The position numbers and the translations under genes are program-made. The notes below the pieces were generated by a model. That model saw only the letters and a list, made by a program, of their open reading frames with translations. It was not told the origin of the DNA and did not search any database. Shown here one piece after another: positions 17,637 through 25,586 of a stretch of 64,000 bases of DNA. Position 1 is the first letter of the stretch. Each line of letters starts with the position of its first letter. Location: assembly GCA_964495885.1 (NCBI GenBank), contig CAZBWO010000011.1, forward strand, positions 52,355-116,354, given 5' to 3'. This stretch comes from PALG01 sp964495885 (GTDB taxonomy: Bacteria > Bacteroidota > Bacteroidia > Flavobacteriales > Flavobacteriaceae).

Positions 17637-18293
17637 TTGGCATTCTTCAGCAAAAAGAAATATCCACCCTATTGGAATCGGTACCTTGAGGGATTTTCCG
17701 AAAAACCCCCAAAAAGCATTGTAGATGCCAGATTTATAGTCTTTGACACCGAAACCACAGGGCTCAACCCATCTAACGACAAACTACTTTCCATAGGCGC
17801 TGTCACCGTGCAAGGAAATTGCATTGATGTGCAGCAGAGTTTTGAAGTTTTTGTGGAACAGGAAAAATTTACCCCAGAGACCGTACAAATACATGGGATT
17901 AGAAAAGCGGGATCCGTAAACAAAATTACGGAAGCAAAAGCAATGGAGGCTTTTCTTGATTTTTTGGAAAATGGAATCCTGGTTGCGCATCACGTTGATT
18001 TTGATGTGGCGATGATCAATGGAGCGTTGAAACAACTGAAGCTTCCGAAGTTAAAAAACAATTGCATAGATACTGGGGACCTTTATCGCATGCTTTTGGG
18101 TAAACCGCAACGCCCTATTTCACTGGACGCCCTTTGTGAGGAATTCGGCGTAAAAACCCATGATAGGCATAATGCTTTGGGGGATGCGTTGATTACGGCA
18201 ATGCTTTTTCAAAAAATTACAAGGCAATTACAACATGAAAAAAAATATACCCTTGCAGATTTATTCCATACGTCCAAAAGTCATGGTTGGTAG
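17637..18293 (+). CDS. 3'-5' exonuclease, DNA polymerase III epsilon-like
   Basis: About 218 residues from a TTG at 17637, two bases after the DUF294 stop. The ATG at 17565 would force a 70-nt overlap, and homologous proteins begin near LAFFSKKKYPPYW. The DEDDh motifs are visible: FDTETTGLNP (Exo I), HHVDFDVAMIN (Exo II), and HNALGDALITAMLF (Exo III, with catalytic H and D). It degrades nucleotides from 3' ends. Its tight coupling to the DUF294 protein, rather than to replication genes, suggests a joint role, possibly in nucleotide or RNA turnover linked to acetate metabolism. That link is unproven. Confidence 0.83.
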   Translation: MAFFSKKKYPPYWNRYLEGFSEKPPKSIVDARFIVFDTETTGLNPSNDKLLSIGAVTVQGNCIDVQQSFEVFVEQEKFTPETVQIHGIRKAGSVNKITEAKAMEAFLDFLENGILVAHHVDFDVAMINGALKQLKLPKLKNNCIDTGDLYRMLLGKPQRPISLDALCEEFGVKTHDRHNALGDALITAMLFQKITRQLQHEKKYTLADLFHTSKSHGW

Positions 18294-18294
18294 C

Positions 18295-19656
18295 CTACCC
18301 AAATAGGTGTTTCACCACATCATGTACTTTGCCTACTTTGATGATTTGAATACCGAAGTTTTTCTTTGAAAGTTTACAGTATTTGGAAATGACAATACAG
18401 CCAAAGCCTAGTTTTTCTGCTTCGGAAATGCGTTGCTCAATTCGGTTTACGGGGCGCACTTCACCGGCAAGGCCTATTTCCGCAGCAAAACAAAGCGATT
18501 TATCTATGGGAATATCTACGTTTGAAGAAAGAACTGAAGCCACAATTGCCAAATCTATGGCGGGATCATCCACCGAAATTCCACCCGTAATATTTAAAAA
18601 GACATCCTTGGCCCCCAATTTAAAACCGGCTCTTTTTTCAAGGACCGCCAAAATCATGTTCAGTCGTTTGGTGTTATATCCCGTAGACGATCGCTGAGGC
18701 GTTCCATAGACAGCGGTACTCACCAATGCCTGAATTTCAATCATAAGGGGTCGCATGCCCTCTAAGGTGGCGGCAATAGCGGTTCCGCTAAGGTCTTCGT
18801 CGTTTTTGGAAATAAGAATTTCTGAAGGGTTGGACACTTCCTTGAGTCCGTTGGATTGCATTTCAAAAATACCTAGTTCGTTGGTACTTCCGAAGCGGTT
18901 TTTATGTGCCCGAAGGATTCTGTAGACATGATTTCGGTCTCCCTCAAATTGCAACACGGTATCTACCATATGTTCCAATATTTTGGGACCCGCAATGTTA
19001 CCATCTTTGGTAATATGCCCAATAAGGATCACGGGAGTGTGGGTTTCCTTGGCAAATTTAATGAGTTCTGCGGTGCATTCCCTTATTTGTGAAATACTAC
19101 CTGCGGCACTATCCAGATAGTCTGTTTGAAGGGTTTGAATGGAATCAATGACCACGACATTTGGTTCGAGGTCGGCAATGTGTTTGAAAATGTTTTGGGT
19201 TTTGGTTTCGGTAAGGATAAAGCAGTTGGTTTCTTCCGGAGTAATCCGTTCTGCCCTAAGTTTAATTTGTTGCGCGCTTTCCTCTCCGGTTACGTATAAC
19301 GTTTTGTAATGAAGCCGAAGCGCCACCTGTAACATCAACGTGCTTTTTCCAATTCCGGGTTCTCCTCCCAAAAGCGTAAGGGACCCTGGCACCAATCCTC
19401 CTCCCAAGACTCTGTTGAGTTCTTGGTTTTGGGTATCCATACGTACTTCGGAATGGGCAGGGATTTCTGAAATTTTATAAGGTTTTGCAGCTCTTTTGGA
19501 AGTCCCCTCTGTAGCTTTCCAAGTTGTCTTTTCAGCCTTCTGCACCACTTCTTCCACAATGGTGTTCCATTCCTTACAAGAGGTACATTGTCCTTGCCAT
19601 TTTGAAAATTGGGTGCCACAATTTTGGCAGAAAAAAGAGGTCTTAACTTTTGCCAT
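18295..19656 (-). CDS. radA: DNA repair protein RadA
   Basis: 453 residues, normal length. N-terminal Cys4 zinc finger (FFCQNCGTQF...CTSCKEW, ~8-32), RecA-like ATPase with Walker A GGEPGIGKST (~98-107), the RadA-specific motif HKNRFGST, and a C-terminal Lon-protease-like domain. RadA promotes branch migration during recombination. It is the last gene of a leftward run panC-panD-flippase-esterase-radA. Its start overlaps the upstream stop by one base (TAATG). It converges with the exonuclease gene, with one base between the two stops. Confidence 0.96.
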   Translation of the reverse strand: MAKVKTSFFCQNCGTQFSKWQGQCTSCKEWNTIVEEVVQKAEKTTWKATEGTSKRAAKPYKISEIPAHSEVRMDTQNQELNRVLGGGLVPGSLTLLGGEPGIGKSTLMLQVALRLHYKTLYVTGEESAQQIKLRAERITPEETNCFILTETKTQNIFKHIADLEPNVVVIDSIQTLQTDYLDSAAGSISQIRECTAELIKFAKETHTPVILIGHITKDGNIAGPKILEHMVDTVLQFEGDRNHVYRILRAHKNRFGSTNELGIFEMQSNGLKEVSNPSEILISKNDEDLSGTAIAATLEGMRPLMIEIQALVSTAVYGTPQRSSTGYNTKRLNMILAVLEKRAGFKLGAKDVFLNITGGISVDDPAIDLAIVASVLSSNVDIPIDKSLCFAAEIGLAGEVRPVNRIEQRISEAEKLGFGCIVISKYCKLSKKNFGIQIIKVGKVHDVVKHLFG

Positions 19657-20807
19657 TAATACCCAAAATCATCTTTAATCTTGTCTGCCCGATCCAACAT
19701 AAGGTCAACTGTAATAAAGTCTACCTCTTCTTTGTCAAAACCAGCCTGGAAGGTACGCATCGCTTTTTTAGGTTCTCCCATTTCTTCATAATAGCGGCCT
19801 AAATAATAATCCCCCAATACGGTATCTGGGTATTGGCGTTGAGCCAAGGATGCAATAATTCTTAAGGATTCCCATTGTTTTTTCTTTTCACAGGCGGTAG
19901 CTGTAGCAATAAAATCATTTACACGGATAGGATTGGTTAAACCGAAAAGATTTTCAATGGTGTTGTATTTATCCTGAAGGTATTCGTGGATAGGAGTGTC
20001 CATTTTCAATAATTTTTCTTCAAATTCTTGTTTGGAAATTGGACGATATACCGAAAAGATTTTTTCCAGTGCCGAAGGTATGGCTCTTGCCACTAATGAA
20101 TAGTGTGTAGCTCCTTCAAAATTATCATAGTAATAGGCAAAATTATCGCTTTTGAGTGGTGATAACATTTTGTTGAGGTCCTCACTTATCTGCATTAAAT
20201 CCTGAATATCATCTGAACCTGTTGCCAAGTAGTAAAAAATCTTCGACTCAATACTTGGAATCCGTTCTGGGATTCGCTCATCAAGCATGGGAGCTAAGTC
20301 TGGACTCAAACTAATATACCCATTGAATAAGGGAGGGGATTTAAAAAGATAATAATTGATATAGCTTGCTGTAAAATCATGACCTACGGCAATAGTAAAC
20401 TTGGCTGTTCTAAAGTTAGCATCAACCCAAGGCATTAACTCCAGACCAATAAATTCAAAAAAGTCGGCTCCTTTATCATCAGGCATAAAGTTGGTGTCAT
20501 CATAGCTACAGTCATCATAACGCATGTCTCCTTGCATGATCCCAACCACAATGGCTTCGGGCATATCTTCCCAGTAGCCAAAATAATCTACATTCCCAGC
20601 GACTGGTTCAAAAAGATAATTAGCATCCAATACAATGACAATGGGGTATGATTTTTCAATGTTTGCTTCGTAATCCCTAGGCAATTGAATTTTAAGCTGG
20701 CGGGTTTCTTCCAAAAAGGAAGACGGAAATTCTTCATAAATGATCTTAGATTGAGCTGAACCAATCACTGAAATAAAAGAAAGGAAAAAAAGTAGGTTGT
20801 ATTTCAT
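19656..20807 (-). CDS. Secreted alpha/beta-hydrolase-fold esterase-like protein, nucleophile serine replaced
   Basis: 383 residues. The signal peptide (~1-18, ending GSAQS) is followed by a putative esterase/IroE-like fold (~25-265) and a C-terminal helical region with TPR-like character (~300-380: GDYYLGRYYEEMGEPKKAMRTFQAGF). The nucleophile elbow that is normally GHSxGG reads VGHDFTAS, so D144 stands where serine is expected. The late histidine is present (GATHYS). It may be inactive as an esterase or use another chemistry. It sits between a flippase-like gene and radA. Confidence 0.75.
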   Translation of the reverse strand: MKYNLLFFLSFISVIGSAQSKIIYEEFPSSFLEETRQLKIQLPRDYEANIEKSYPIVIVLDANYLFEPVAGNVDYFGYWEDMPEAIVVGIMQGDMRYDDCSYDDTNFMPDDKGADFFEFIGLELMPWVDANFRTAKFTIAVGHDFTASYINYYLFKSPPLFNGYISLSPDLAPMLDERIPERIPSIESKIFYYLATGSDDIQDLMQISEDLNKMLSPLKSDNFAYYYDNFEGATHYSLVARAIPSALEKIFSVYRPISKQEFEEKLLKMDTPIHEYLQDKYNTIENLFGLTNPIRVNDFIATATACEKKKQWESLRIIASLAQRQYPDTVLGDYYLGRYYEEMGEPKKAMRTFQAGFDKEEVDFITVDLMLDRADKIKDDFGY

Positions 20808-20866
20808 GTTCCTAAAATTTAAGGATTGAAAGATACTAATTTTTAAAGAGCGAAACGAGGGTTGGA

Positions 20867-21832
20867 TTATTCCTTTTTCTTATTCAGGATGGGTAAAAGC
20901 ACAAAGGATGTTACACCCGCAAGGATGATATAAAGGATATTGGACGTCCATACAATCCAGCCAAGGGCACTACCTGTGGTTTCCGGTATTCCGAAGATAA
21001 ACAGGATTCCCGCAATGGCCAAAGGGTAATATCCCACGCCACTGTTAGTGAAAGCAAAGGCGAAACTTCCCACTACAAATCCAATAATGACGGTGCCTAT
21101 TTCAATTTGGGATGTCGCTTCCAATGCTTTTGTGGCAAAATAGAAAGATAATACATATAGTGCCCAAATCAATAAACTTTGAACGATAAACGCCCCTTTC
21201 TTTTGTATTTTGAAAATACTTAGGATTCCGTCTTTCAGCCCTAAAAGGAATTGATTAATTTTTATGATAATTGGACTTTTCAGTCGTTTCAAAAGCAAAA
21301 TGATGATAAGAATACTGCCAACCCCAACGGCAAACAGTAATAGTAATTTCTTGAAAGGGATAAGGTTGTTGACATAGTTAAAGAGTTGCTCGAACTCTAG
21401 GGCAACAGCTACAATGGTAAATAGTAATAAAAAGATTAAGTCTATGATTCGTTCCGAAATAATAGTTCCGAAACCTTTATCAAAAGGAATTTTCTCGTAT
21501 TTTTTCATGACCATGGCCCGGGTCACCTCTCCGCTCTTCGGAATAAATAAGTTCATAAGATAGGCTACCGAAACAGCCAAAAACCTATTCAATAATCCAG
21601 GTTGGAACCCAAGCGGCTCTAGCATAAGCCCCCATCTGTGCGACCGGATGATATGGCTTGTAAGGCTCATCAATACCGAAAGTACTACAAAGGAATAATT
21701 TGCTTTTTCAAATTGAAGCTTCATCTCTTCCCATTGTTCTGGAGAGAATTTTGAGTAATAATACCATATAAGAAAAACCCCTAAGGCAAGTGGCAAAAAG
21801 ATTTGTAAAAACTTGGAAAGGGATTTTTTCAA
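20867..21832 (-). CDS. Lysylphosphatidylglycerol-synthase TM / UPF0104 family membrane protein
   Basis: 321 residues with about eight membrane helices. Conserved UPF0104 blocks are visible: SHIIRSHRWGLMLEPLG (~60), MNLFIPKSGEVTRAMVMKKYEKIPFDKGFGTIISERIIDL (region ~93-132), and the later glycine-rich SFAFAFTNSGVGYYPLAIAG. It lacks the synthetase domain of MprF and is the flippase-like part only. It probably moves or handles a membrane lipid. It starts 1 nt before the panD stop region in the same leftward operon. Confidence 0.85.
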   Translation of the reverse strand: MKKSLSKFLQIFLPLALGVFLIWYYYSKFSPEQWEEMKLQFEKANYSFVVLSVLMSLTSHIIRSHRWGLMLEPLGFQPGLLNRFLAVSVAYLMNLFIPKSGEVTRAMVMKKYEKIPFDKGFGTIISERIIDLIFLLLFTIVAVALEFEQLFNYVNNLIPFKKLLLLFAVGVGSILIIILLLKRLKSPIIIKINQFLLGLKDGILSIFKIQKKGAFIVQSLLIWALYVLSFYFATKALEATSQIEIGTVIIGFVVGSFAFAFTNSGVGYYPLAIAGILFIFGIPETTGSALGWIVWTSNILYIILAGVTSFVLLPILNKKKE

Positions 21833-21833
21833 A

Positions 21834-22184
21834 TTACCTTAAAAGGTTGTTTTCTTCATTGGGGAATACCAATGAGGGTTTGAATTTTTTTGCATCTTCC
21901 TTGCACATCATGGCATAGGTTATCAAGATGAGGATATCGCCTGGCGCCACTTTTCTTGCGGCAGCTCCGTTTAATGTTATTTCCCCGCTTTTTCTTGGTC
22001 CCGGAATAGCATAGGTTTCAAGGCGTTCGCCGTTATTATTATTTACAATTTGCACTTTTTCACCTTCCACAATATTTGCTGCATCCATAAGATCTTCATC
22101 TATGGTTATACTTCCAATATAGTTGAGGTCTGCACCTGTTACCTTGACTCTATGAATTTTCGATTTTACTACAGTGATCATCAT
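21834..22184 (-). CDS. panD: Aspartate 1-decarboxylase (pyruvoyl enzyme precursor)
   Basis: 116 residues. The self-cleavage site Gly24-Ser25 is in the motif NYIGSITID. Ser25 becomes the pyruvoyl group. The conserved motifs RLETYAI and GEITLNGAAARKVAPGD follow. It makes beta-alanine from aspartate for pantothenate. panC lies 12 nt upstream in the same operon, so the two genes supply and use beta-alanine together. Confidence 0.96.
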   Translation of the reverse strand: MMITVVKSKIHRVKVTGADLNYIGSITIDEDLMDAANIVEGEKVQIVNNNNGERLETYAIPGPRKSGEITLNGAAARKVAPGDILILITYAMMCKEDAKKFKPSLVFPNEENNLLR

Positions 22185-22196
22185 CCTGCAAAGATA

Positions 22197-23048
22197 TTAA
22201 TTTAGTGCGATATTGTCTATTAATCGTACCTCCCCGGCAAAGACTGCAATAAAGCCGCGATAGGTGTTTCCTTTTCGCTTTCGAAGCGCAGATTTTAAGG
22301 TATGGATTGGTGCGATTTCAAAATATTCCAATTGTAAATGGGGATTTTGGGAGAATTCCTGATAAACCCATTCCCTTAGATTTGGAATGCTATTTTCTCG
22401 AAATTTATCTTTTACCGCTTTTAAGGTTTTGTAAATAAAAGCCGCTTCTTTAAATTGTTGCGGGGTAAGTCTTTTATTTCGTGAACTCATTGCGAGGCCG
22501 CTTTCTGTTCTGGCAATAGTGCAACCAACGATTTGAACGGGAAGTTTTTCTATTTCAACAAGTTTTCGCACGATCTGTAATTGCTGAAAATCCTTTTCTC
22601 CAAAATAGGCCCGGTCTGGGTTTAGCACCCTGAAAAAAAGATTCAATACCGTGCCCACTCCATCAAAATGACCCTCCCTAAATGCGCCTTCCATTTCATT
22701 TTCAATACCCCCAAAATCATAGGATGTTGAGACCACATCGTCTCCGTACAATTCATTAGGGGTAGGTGAGTAAATAAGAATATTTCCAGTGAGGGTATTC
22801 AGCAGAGATATATCATCCTCTAGGGTTCTGGGATATTTTTCTAAGTCTTCAGCATTATTAAACTGGGTTGGGTTTACAAAAATACTAACCACCACCGTGT
22901 CGTTTTCTTTCAGTGCTTTGGAAACTAAGGTAAGATGTCCTTTGTGAAGTGCCCCCATGGTTGCCACAAATCCAATTTTTTGGCCTTTTGCTTTGAGCGC
23001 CTTCAGTTTTTCCTGAATATCATTTTTTTGGGTATATATCATCTCCAT
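22197..23048 (-). CDS. panC: Pantothenate synthetase
   Basis: 283 residues. The HIGH-type nucleotide-binding motif (MGALHKGHLTLV, ~31-42), VSIFVNPTQFN and YFGEKDFQQLQ are present, followed by the SSRNKRL (KMSKS-like) element. It joins pantoate and beta-alanine using ATP. The start at 23048 (MEMIYTQ) fits, with a promoter box 11 nt upstream; the ATG two codons later is possible. First gene of the leftward operon that continues with panD. Confidence 0.96.
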   Translation of the reverse strand: MEMIYTQKNDIQEKLKALKAKGQKIGFVATMGALHKGHLTLVSKALKENDTVVVSIFVNPTQFNNAEDLEKYPRTLEDDISLLNTLTGNILIYSPTPNELYGDDVVSTSYDFGGIENEMEGAFREGHFDGVGTVLNLFFRVLNPDRAYFGEKDFQQLQIVRKLVEIEKLPVQIVGCTIARTESGLAMSSRNKRLTPQQFKEAAFIYKTLKAVKDKFRENSIPNLREWVYQEFSQNPHLQLEYFEIAPIHTLKSALRKRKGNTYRGFIAVFAGEVRLIDNIALN

Positions 23049-23059
23049 TGAAAATCGAG

Positions 23060-23067
23060 CAAAATTA
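23060..23067 (-). promoter_or_regulatory. -7 element for panC
   Basis: TAATTTTG on the minus strand matches TAnnTTTG and lies 11 nt ahead of the panC ATG. The predicted leader is only a few nucleotides. Confidence 0.55.
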
Positions 23068-23098
23068 AGATATTACGGGGAATCTGCATAAATTTTCG

Positions 23099-23106
23099 TA
23101 ATTTTG
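23099..23106 (+). promoter_or_regulatory. -7 element for the glycogen-synthase-like operon
   Basis: TAATTTTG matches TAnnTTTG, 38 nt before ATG 23145. It is divergent from the panC promoter; the two boxes are about 30 nt apart. Confidence 0.55.
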
Positions 23107-23144
23107 CACCGTTTTAAACAACGAGCCAGTAAAGTTTTGTATTT

Positions 23145-23954
23145 ATGAAAGATAAAAGAATCTTGTATGTGTCTTCTGAAGTAATCCCTTACCTGCCAGA
23201 GACCGAGATTTCTTCCATGTCGTTTGAAGCCCCCCGAATGGTTAACAACAACAACGGGCAAATTAGAATCTTCATGCCGCGTTATGGAAACATTAATGAA
23301 CGTAGACATCAATTGCATGAAGTCATTAGGCTATCTGGGATGAACTTGGTTATAAATGACCTGGACATGCCTTTGATTATTAAGGTAGCCTCTATTCCGA
23401 AAGAGCGTATGCAGGTATATTTTATTGATAACGAAGATTACTTCAAGCGGAAAGCTACCTACGCAGATGAAGATGGAACGCTATTTCCAGATAATGACGA
23501 AAGAGCTATTTTCTTTGCAAAAGGGGTCATTGAAACTGTGAAAAAATTGAACTGGTCCCCAGATATTATTCATGTACATGGATGGTTGGCTTCTTTTCTT
23601 CCACTGTATCTAAAAACCTATTATGCAAATGAGCCACTATTTGAAAATAGTAAAATAGTGACCTCTCTATACAATCAAGGCTTTGAAGGAACGTTAGATA
23701 AGGAGTTGTCTAAAAAAATAATGTTTGATGGAGTAGAAGATGATTTGGTGGCTCACCTTGAGAATCCAAACTACTTTAATGTCATGAAAACTGCAATGGA
23801 ACATTCAGATGCAGTAATTGTTGGTTCTGCGGAAATGGCCTCAGAGTTTGAAACTTATCTTAAGGCGTATGATAAGCCTGTGTTAAAGTTTCATAATAAA
23901 GAGGAATTTTCAGAAGCATATTTAGATTTTTACCGATCTAAAGTATTGTCATAA
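23145..23954 (+). CDS. Short glycogen/starch-synthase-like protein (GT5 N-terminal domain only)
   Basis: 269 residues. It starts like GlgA (KRILYVSSEVIPYLPETEIS) and keeps MPRYG and the VHGWLASFLPLYLK segment of the GT5 N-terminal Rossmann domain. It lacks the C-terminal GT-B half that holds the nucleotide-sugar site; full GlgA proteins are about 470-500 residues. There is no remnant of the missing half downstream, so this looks like a stable short family and not a recent truncation. It is followed 16 nt later by a DUF4270 lipoprotein and then glmS. Catalytic activity is doubtful; the role is unknown. Confidence 0.82.
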   Translation: MKDKRILYVSSEVIPYLPETEISSMSFEAPRMVNNNNGQIRIFMPRYGNINERRHQLHEVIRLSGMNLVINDLDMPLIIKVASIPKERMQVYFIDNEDYFKRKATYADEDGTLFPDNDERAIFFAKGVIETVKKLNWSPDIIHVHGWLASFLPLYLKTYYANEPLFENSKIVTSLYNQGFEGTLDKELSKKIMFDGVEDDLVAHLENPNYFNVMKTAMEHSDAVIVGSAEMASEFETYLKAYDKPVLKFHNKEEFSEAYLDFYRSKVLS

Positions 23955-23970
23955 AAAATTGCCGAAAAGC

Positions 23971-25584
23971 ATGAAGAGGTCCGTGTTACTCCCAAAATTG
24001 GGAATTATTTTATTACTTATCCTAGGCTTTGCCTCCTGTGAAGAGGATTTCAGTAATTTGGAAACTGAAATTATTGAACAAAATTTTTCTACCGATGTTG
24101 ACTCATCCAAAACGGTAATTGCATATAGTCTACCATTTTCAGGGGTACAAACTAATGGTTTGCCACTCTATCAAGTGGGGACCTATACTGATCCTTTCTA
24201 CGGAAAGACTACAGTAAACCTACTTTCCCAATTATCTTTGGGATCTATAGATACCGATCCAGATTTTGGGGATTGCCCCGTATTGGATAGCGTAGTAATA
24301 TACCTACCCTTTTTCAGCGAATCTGAAACAGTAGATGACGTAACCACCTATACACTAGATTCCATTTTTGGTTCCGAACCTATCAATATCCAGATGTTCG
24401 AGTCTAATTATTTTCTTTCTCAAAATGACCCAAACACCTCTTTTGAAGACCCGCAAAATTACTATTCCAATCAGCGGAATCTTTTCGAAAGTAACCTAGG
24501 GACCTTAATTACAACCATAGAAGATTTTACACCCAAGGCTGAAGCAATTGTATTGAACGATACGGTAACCTTGCCTCCAGGTTTGCGTGTTTCTTTGCCT
24601 GTTGAGTTCTTTCAAGAGAAAATTATGGATATGGGCGGCTCTACGGAATTATTGAACAATAATAACTTTAGGGAATATTTTAGGGGAATCTATTTTAAAA
24701 CCCAATCTGCTGCCGGAAACGGAAACCTTACGTTTTTTAACTTTGAAAACACAGACAATCCTCCTGGTATTACCTTATATTATACCTCTACAAACCTCGT
24801 TAGTGGTGAGACCTGTGAAGATTTTGATTCTGATACTTTTAATGAAGATGTGGAACTTCTCTTTAATGCGATTAGTGTAAATGTGTTTAATAATCAGGAA
24901 TCTCCTTCAGGGAATTCGTCTTCAAATCCAAATACAGAAGAAGGGGAAGAGCGTCTTTTTCTTAGGGGTCAACAAGGATATGTGACCGTGGTAGAGCTTT
25001 TTGGCAAGGAAGATAATCAACAAATTACAGAGGTAAATGGGGAGTCCTTCCTTACAGACGGGGCAAATGGTGTGCCAGATGAGTTAGACGAACTAAGAAT
25101 TAAAAAGTGGCTTATAAATGAGGCAAACTTAGTATTCTATGTAGATCAGCAACAAGTTAACGGAGGAGCTACAGAACCCGAAAGAATTATCATTTTTGAC
25201 ACAAAAAACAATACAGTTCTGGCAGATTACGCATTAGATCTAACGGGGAATAATACAGATGTAGACGCGGTAACAGAGCATCTTGGTAGACTTGAACGTG
25301 GTAGCGACGGGCTTGGAGACTATTATAAAATAAAAATTACGACCCACCTAAGCAACCTTATCAATAAAGATTCCTCTAATATACCGTTAGGGGTCATGAT
25401 TTCCCAGAATGTGACTGAAACAGACTTCCAAAACTTGGAAAATGCTTTGCTGGATGATGAGTATCTTTCAGAAGTTCCAGCTACTAGTGTTATTTCTCCG
25501 GAAGGAACTGTATTGCACGGGAACCGCTCCTCTAATTTGGGGAAAAGACTTAAACTGAAAATTTATTATACCGAACCAGAATAA
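23971..25584 (+). CDS. DUF4270 lipoprotein
   Basis: About 537 residues from ATG 23971 (an upstream in-frame TTG at 23959 is less likely). The signal has a lipobox (LILGFASC), followed by an acidic EEDFSNLETE stretch. The rest is beta-rich and acidic with many Asn/Asp residues, as in DUF4270 proteins of Bacteroidota. Probably surface- or periplasm-facing on the outer membrane. It lies between the short glycogen-synthase-like gene and glmS, with only 2 nt to glmS. This arrangement suggests a link to cell-envelope sugar supply, but the function of DUF4270 is unknown. Confidence 0.83.
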   Translation: MKRSVLLPKLGIILLLILGFASCEEDFSNLETEIIEQNFSTDVDSSKTVIAYSLPFSGVQTNGLPLYQVGTYTDPFYGKTTVNLLSQLSLGSIDTDPDFGDCPVLDSVVIYLPFFSESETVDDVTTYTLDSIFGSEPINIQMFESNYFLSQNDPNTSFEDPQNYYSNQRNLFESNLGTLITTIEDFTPKAEAIVLNDTVTLPPGLRVSLPVEFFQEKIMDMGGSTELLNNNNFREYFRGIYFKTQSAAGNGNLTFFNFENTDNPPGITLYYTSTNLVSGETCEDFDSDTFNEDVELLFNAISVNVFNNQESPSGNSSSNPNTEEGEERLFLRGQQGYVTVVELFGKEDNQQITEVNGESFLTDGANGVPDELDELRIKKWLINEANLVFYVDQQQVNGGATEPERIIIFDTKNNTVLADYALDLTGNNTDVDAVTEHLGRLERGSDGLGDYYKIKITTHLSNLINKDSSNIPLGVMISQNVTETDFQNLENALLDDEYLSEVPATSVISPEGTVLHGNRSSNLGKRLKLKIYYTEPE

Positions 25585-25586
25585 TT

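Noticed and set aside
25585..25586. glmS ribozyme leader
   Set aside because: Only 2 nt separate the upstream gene from glmS; the ribozyme cannot fit.
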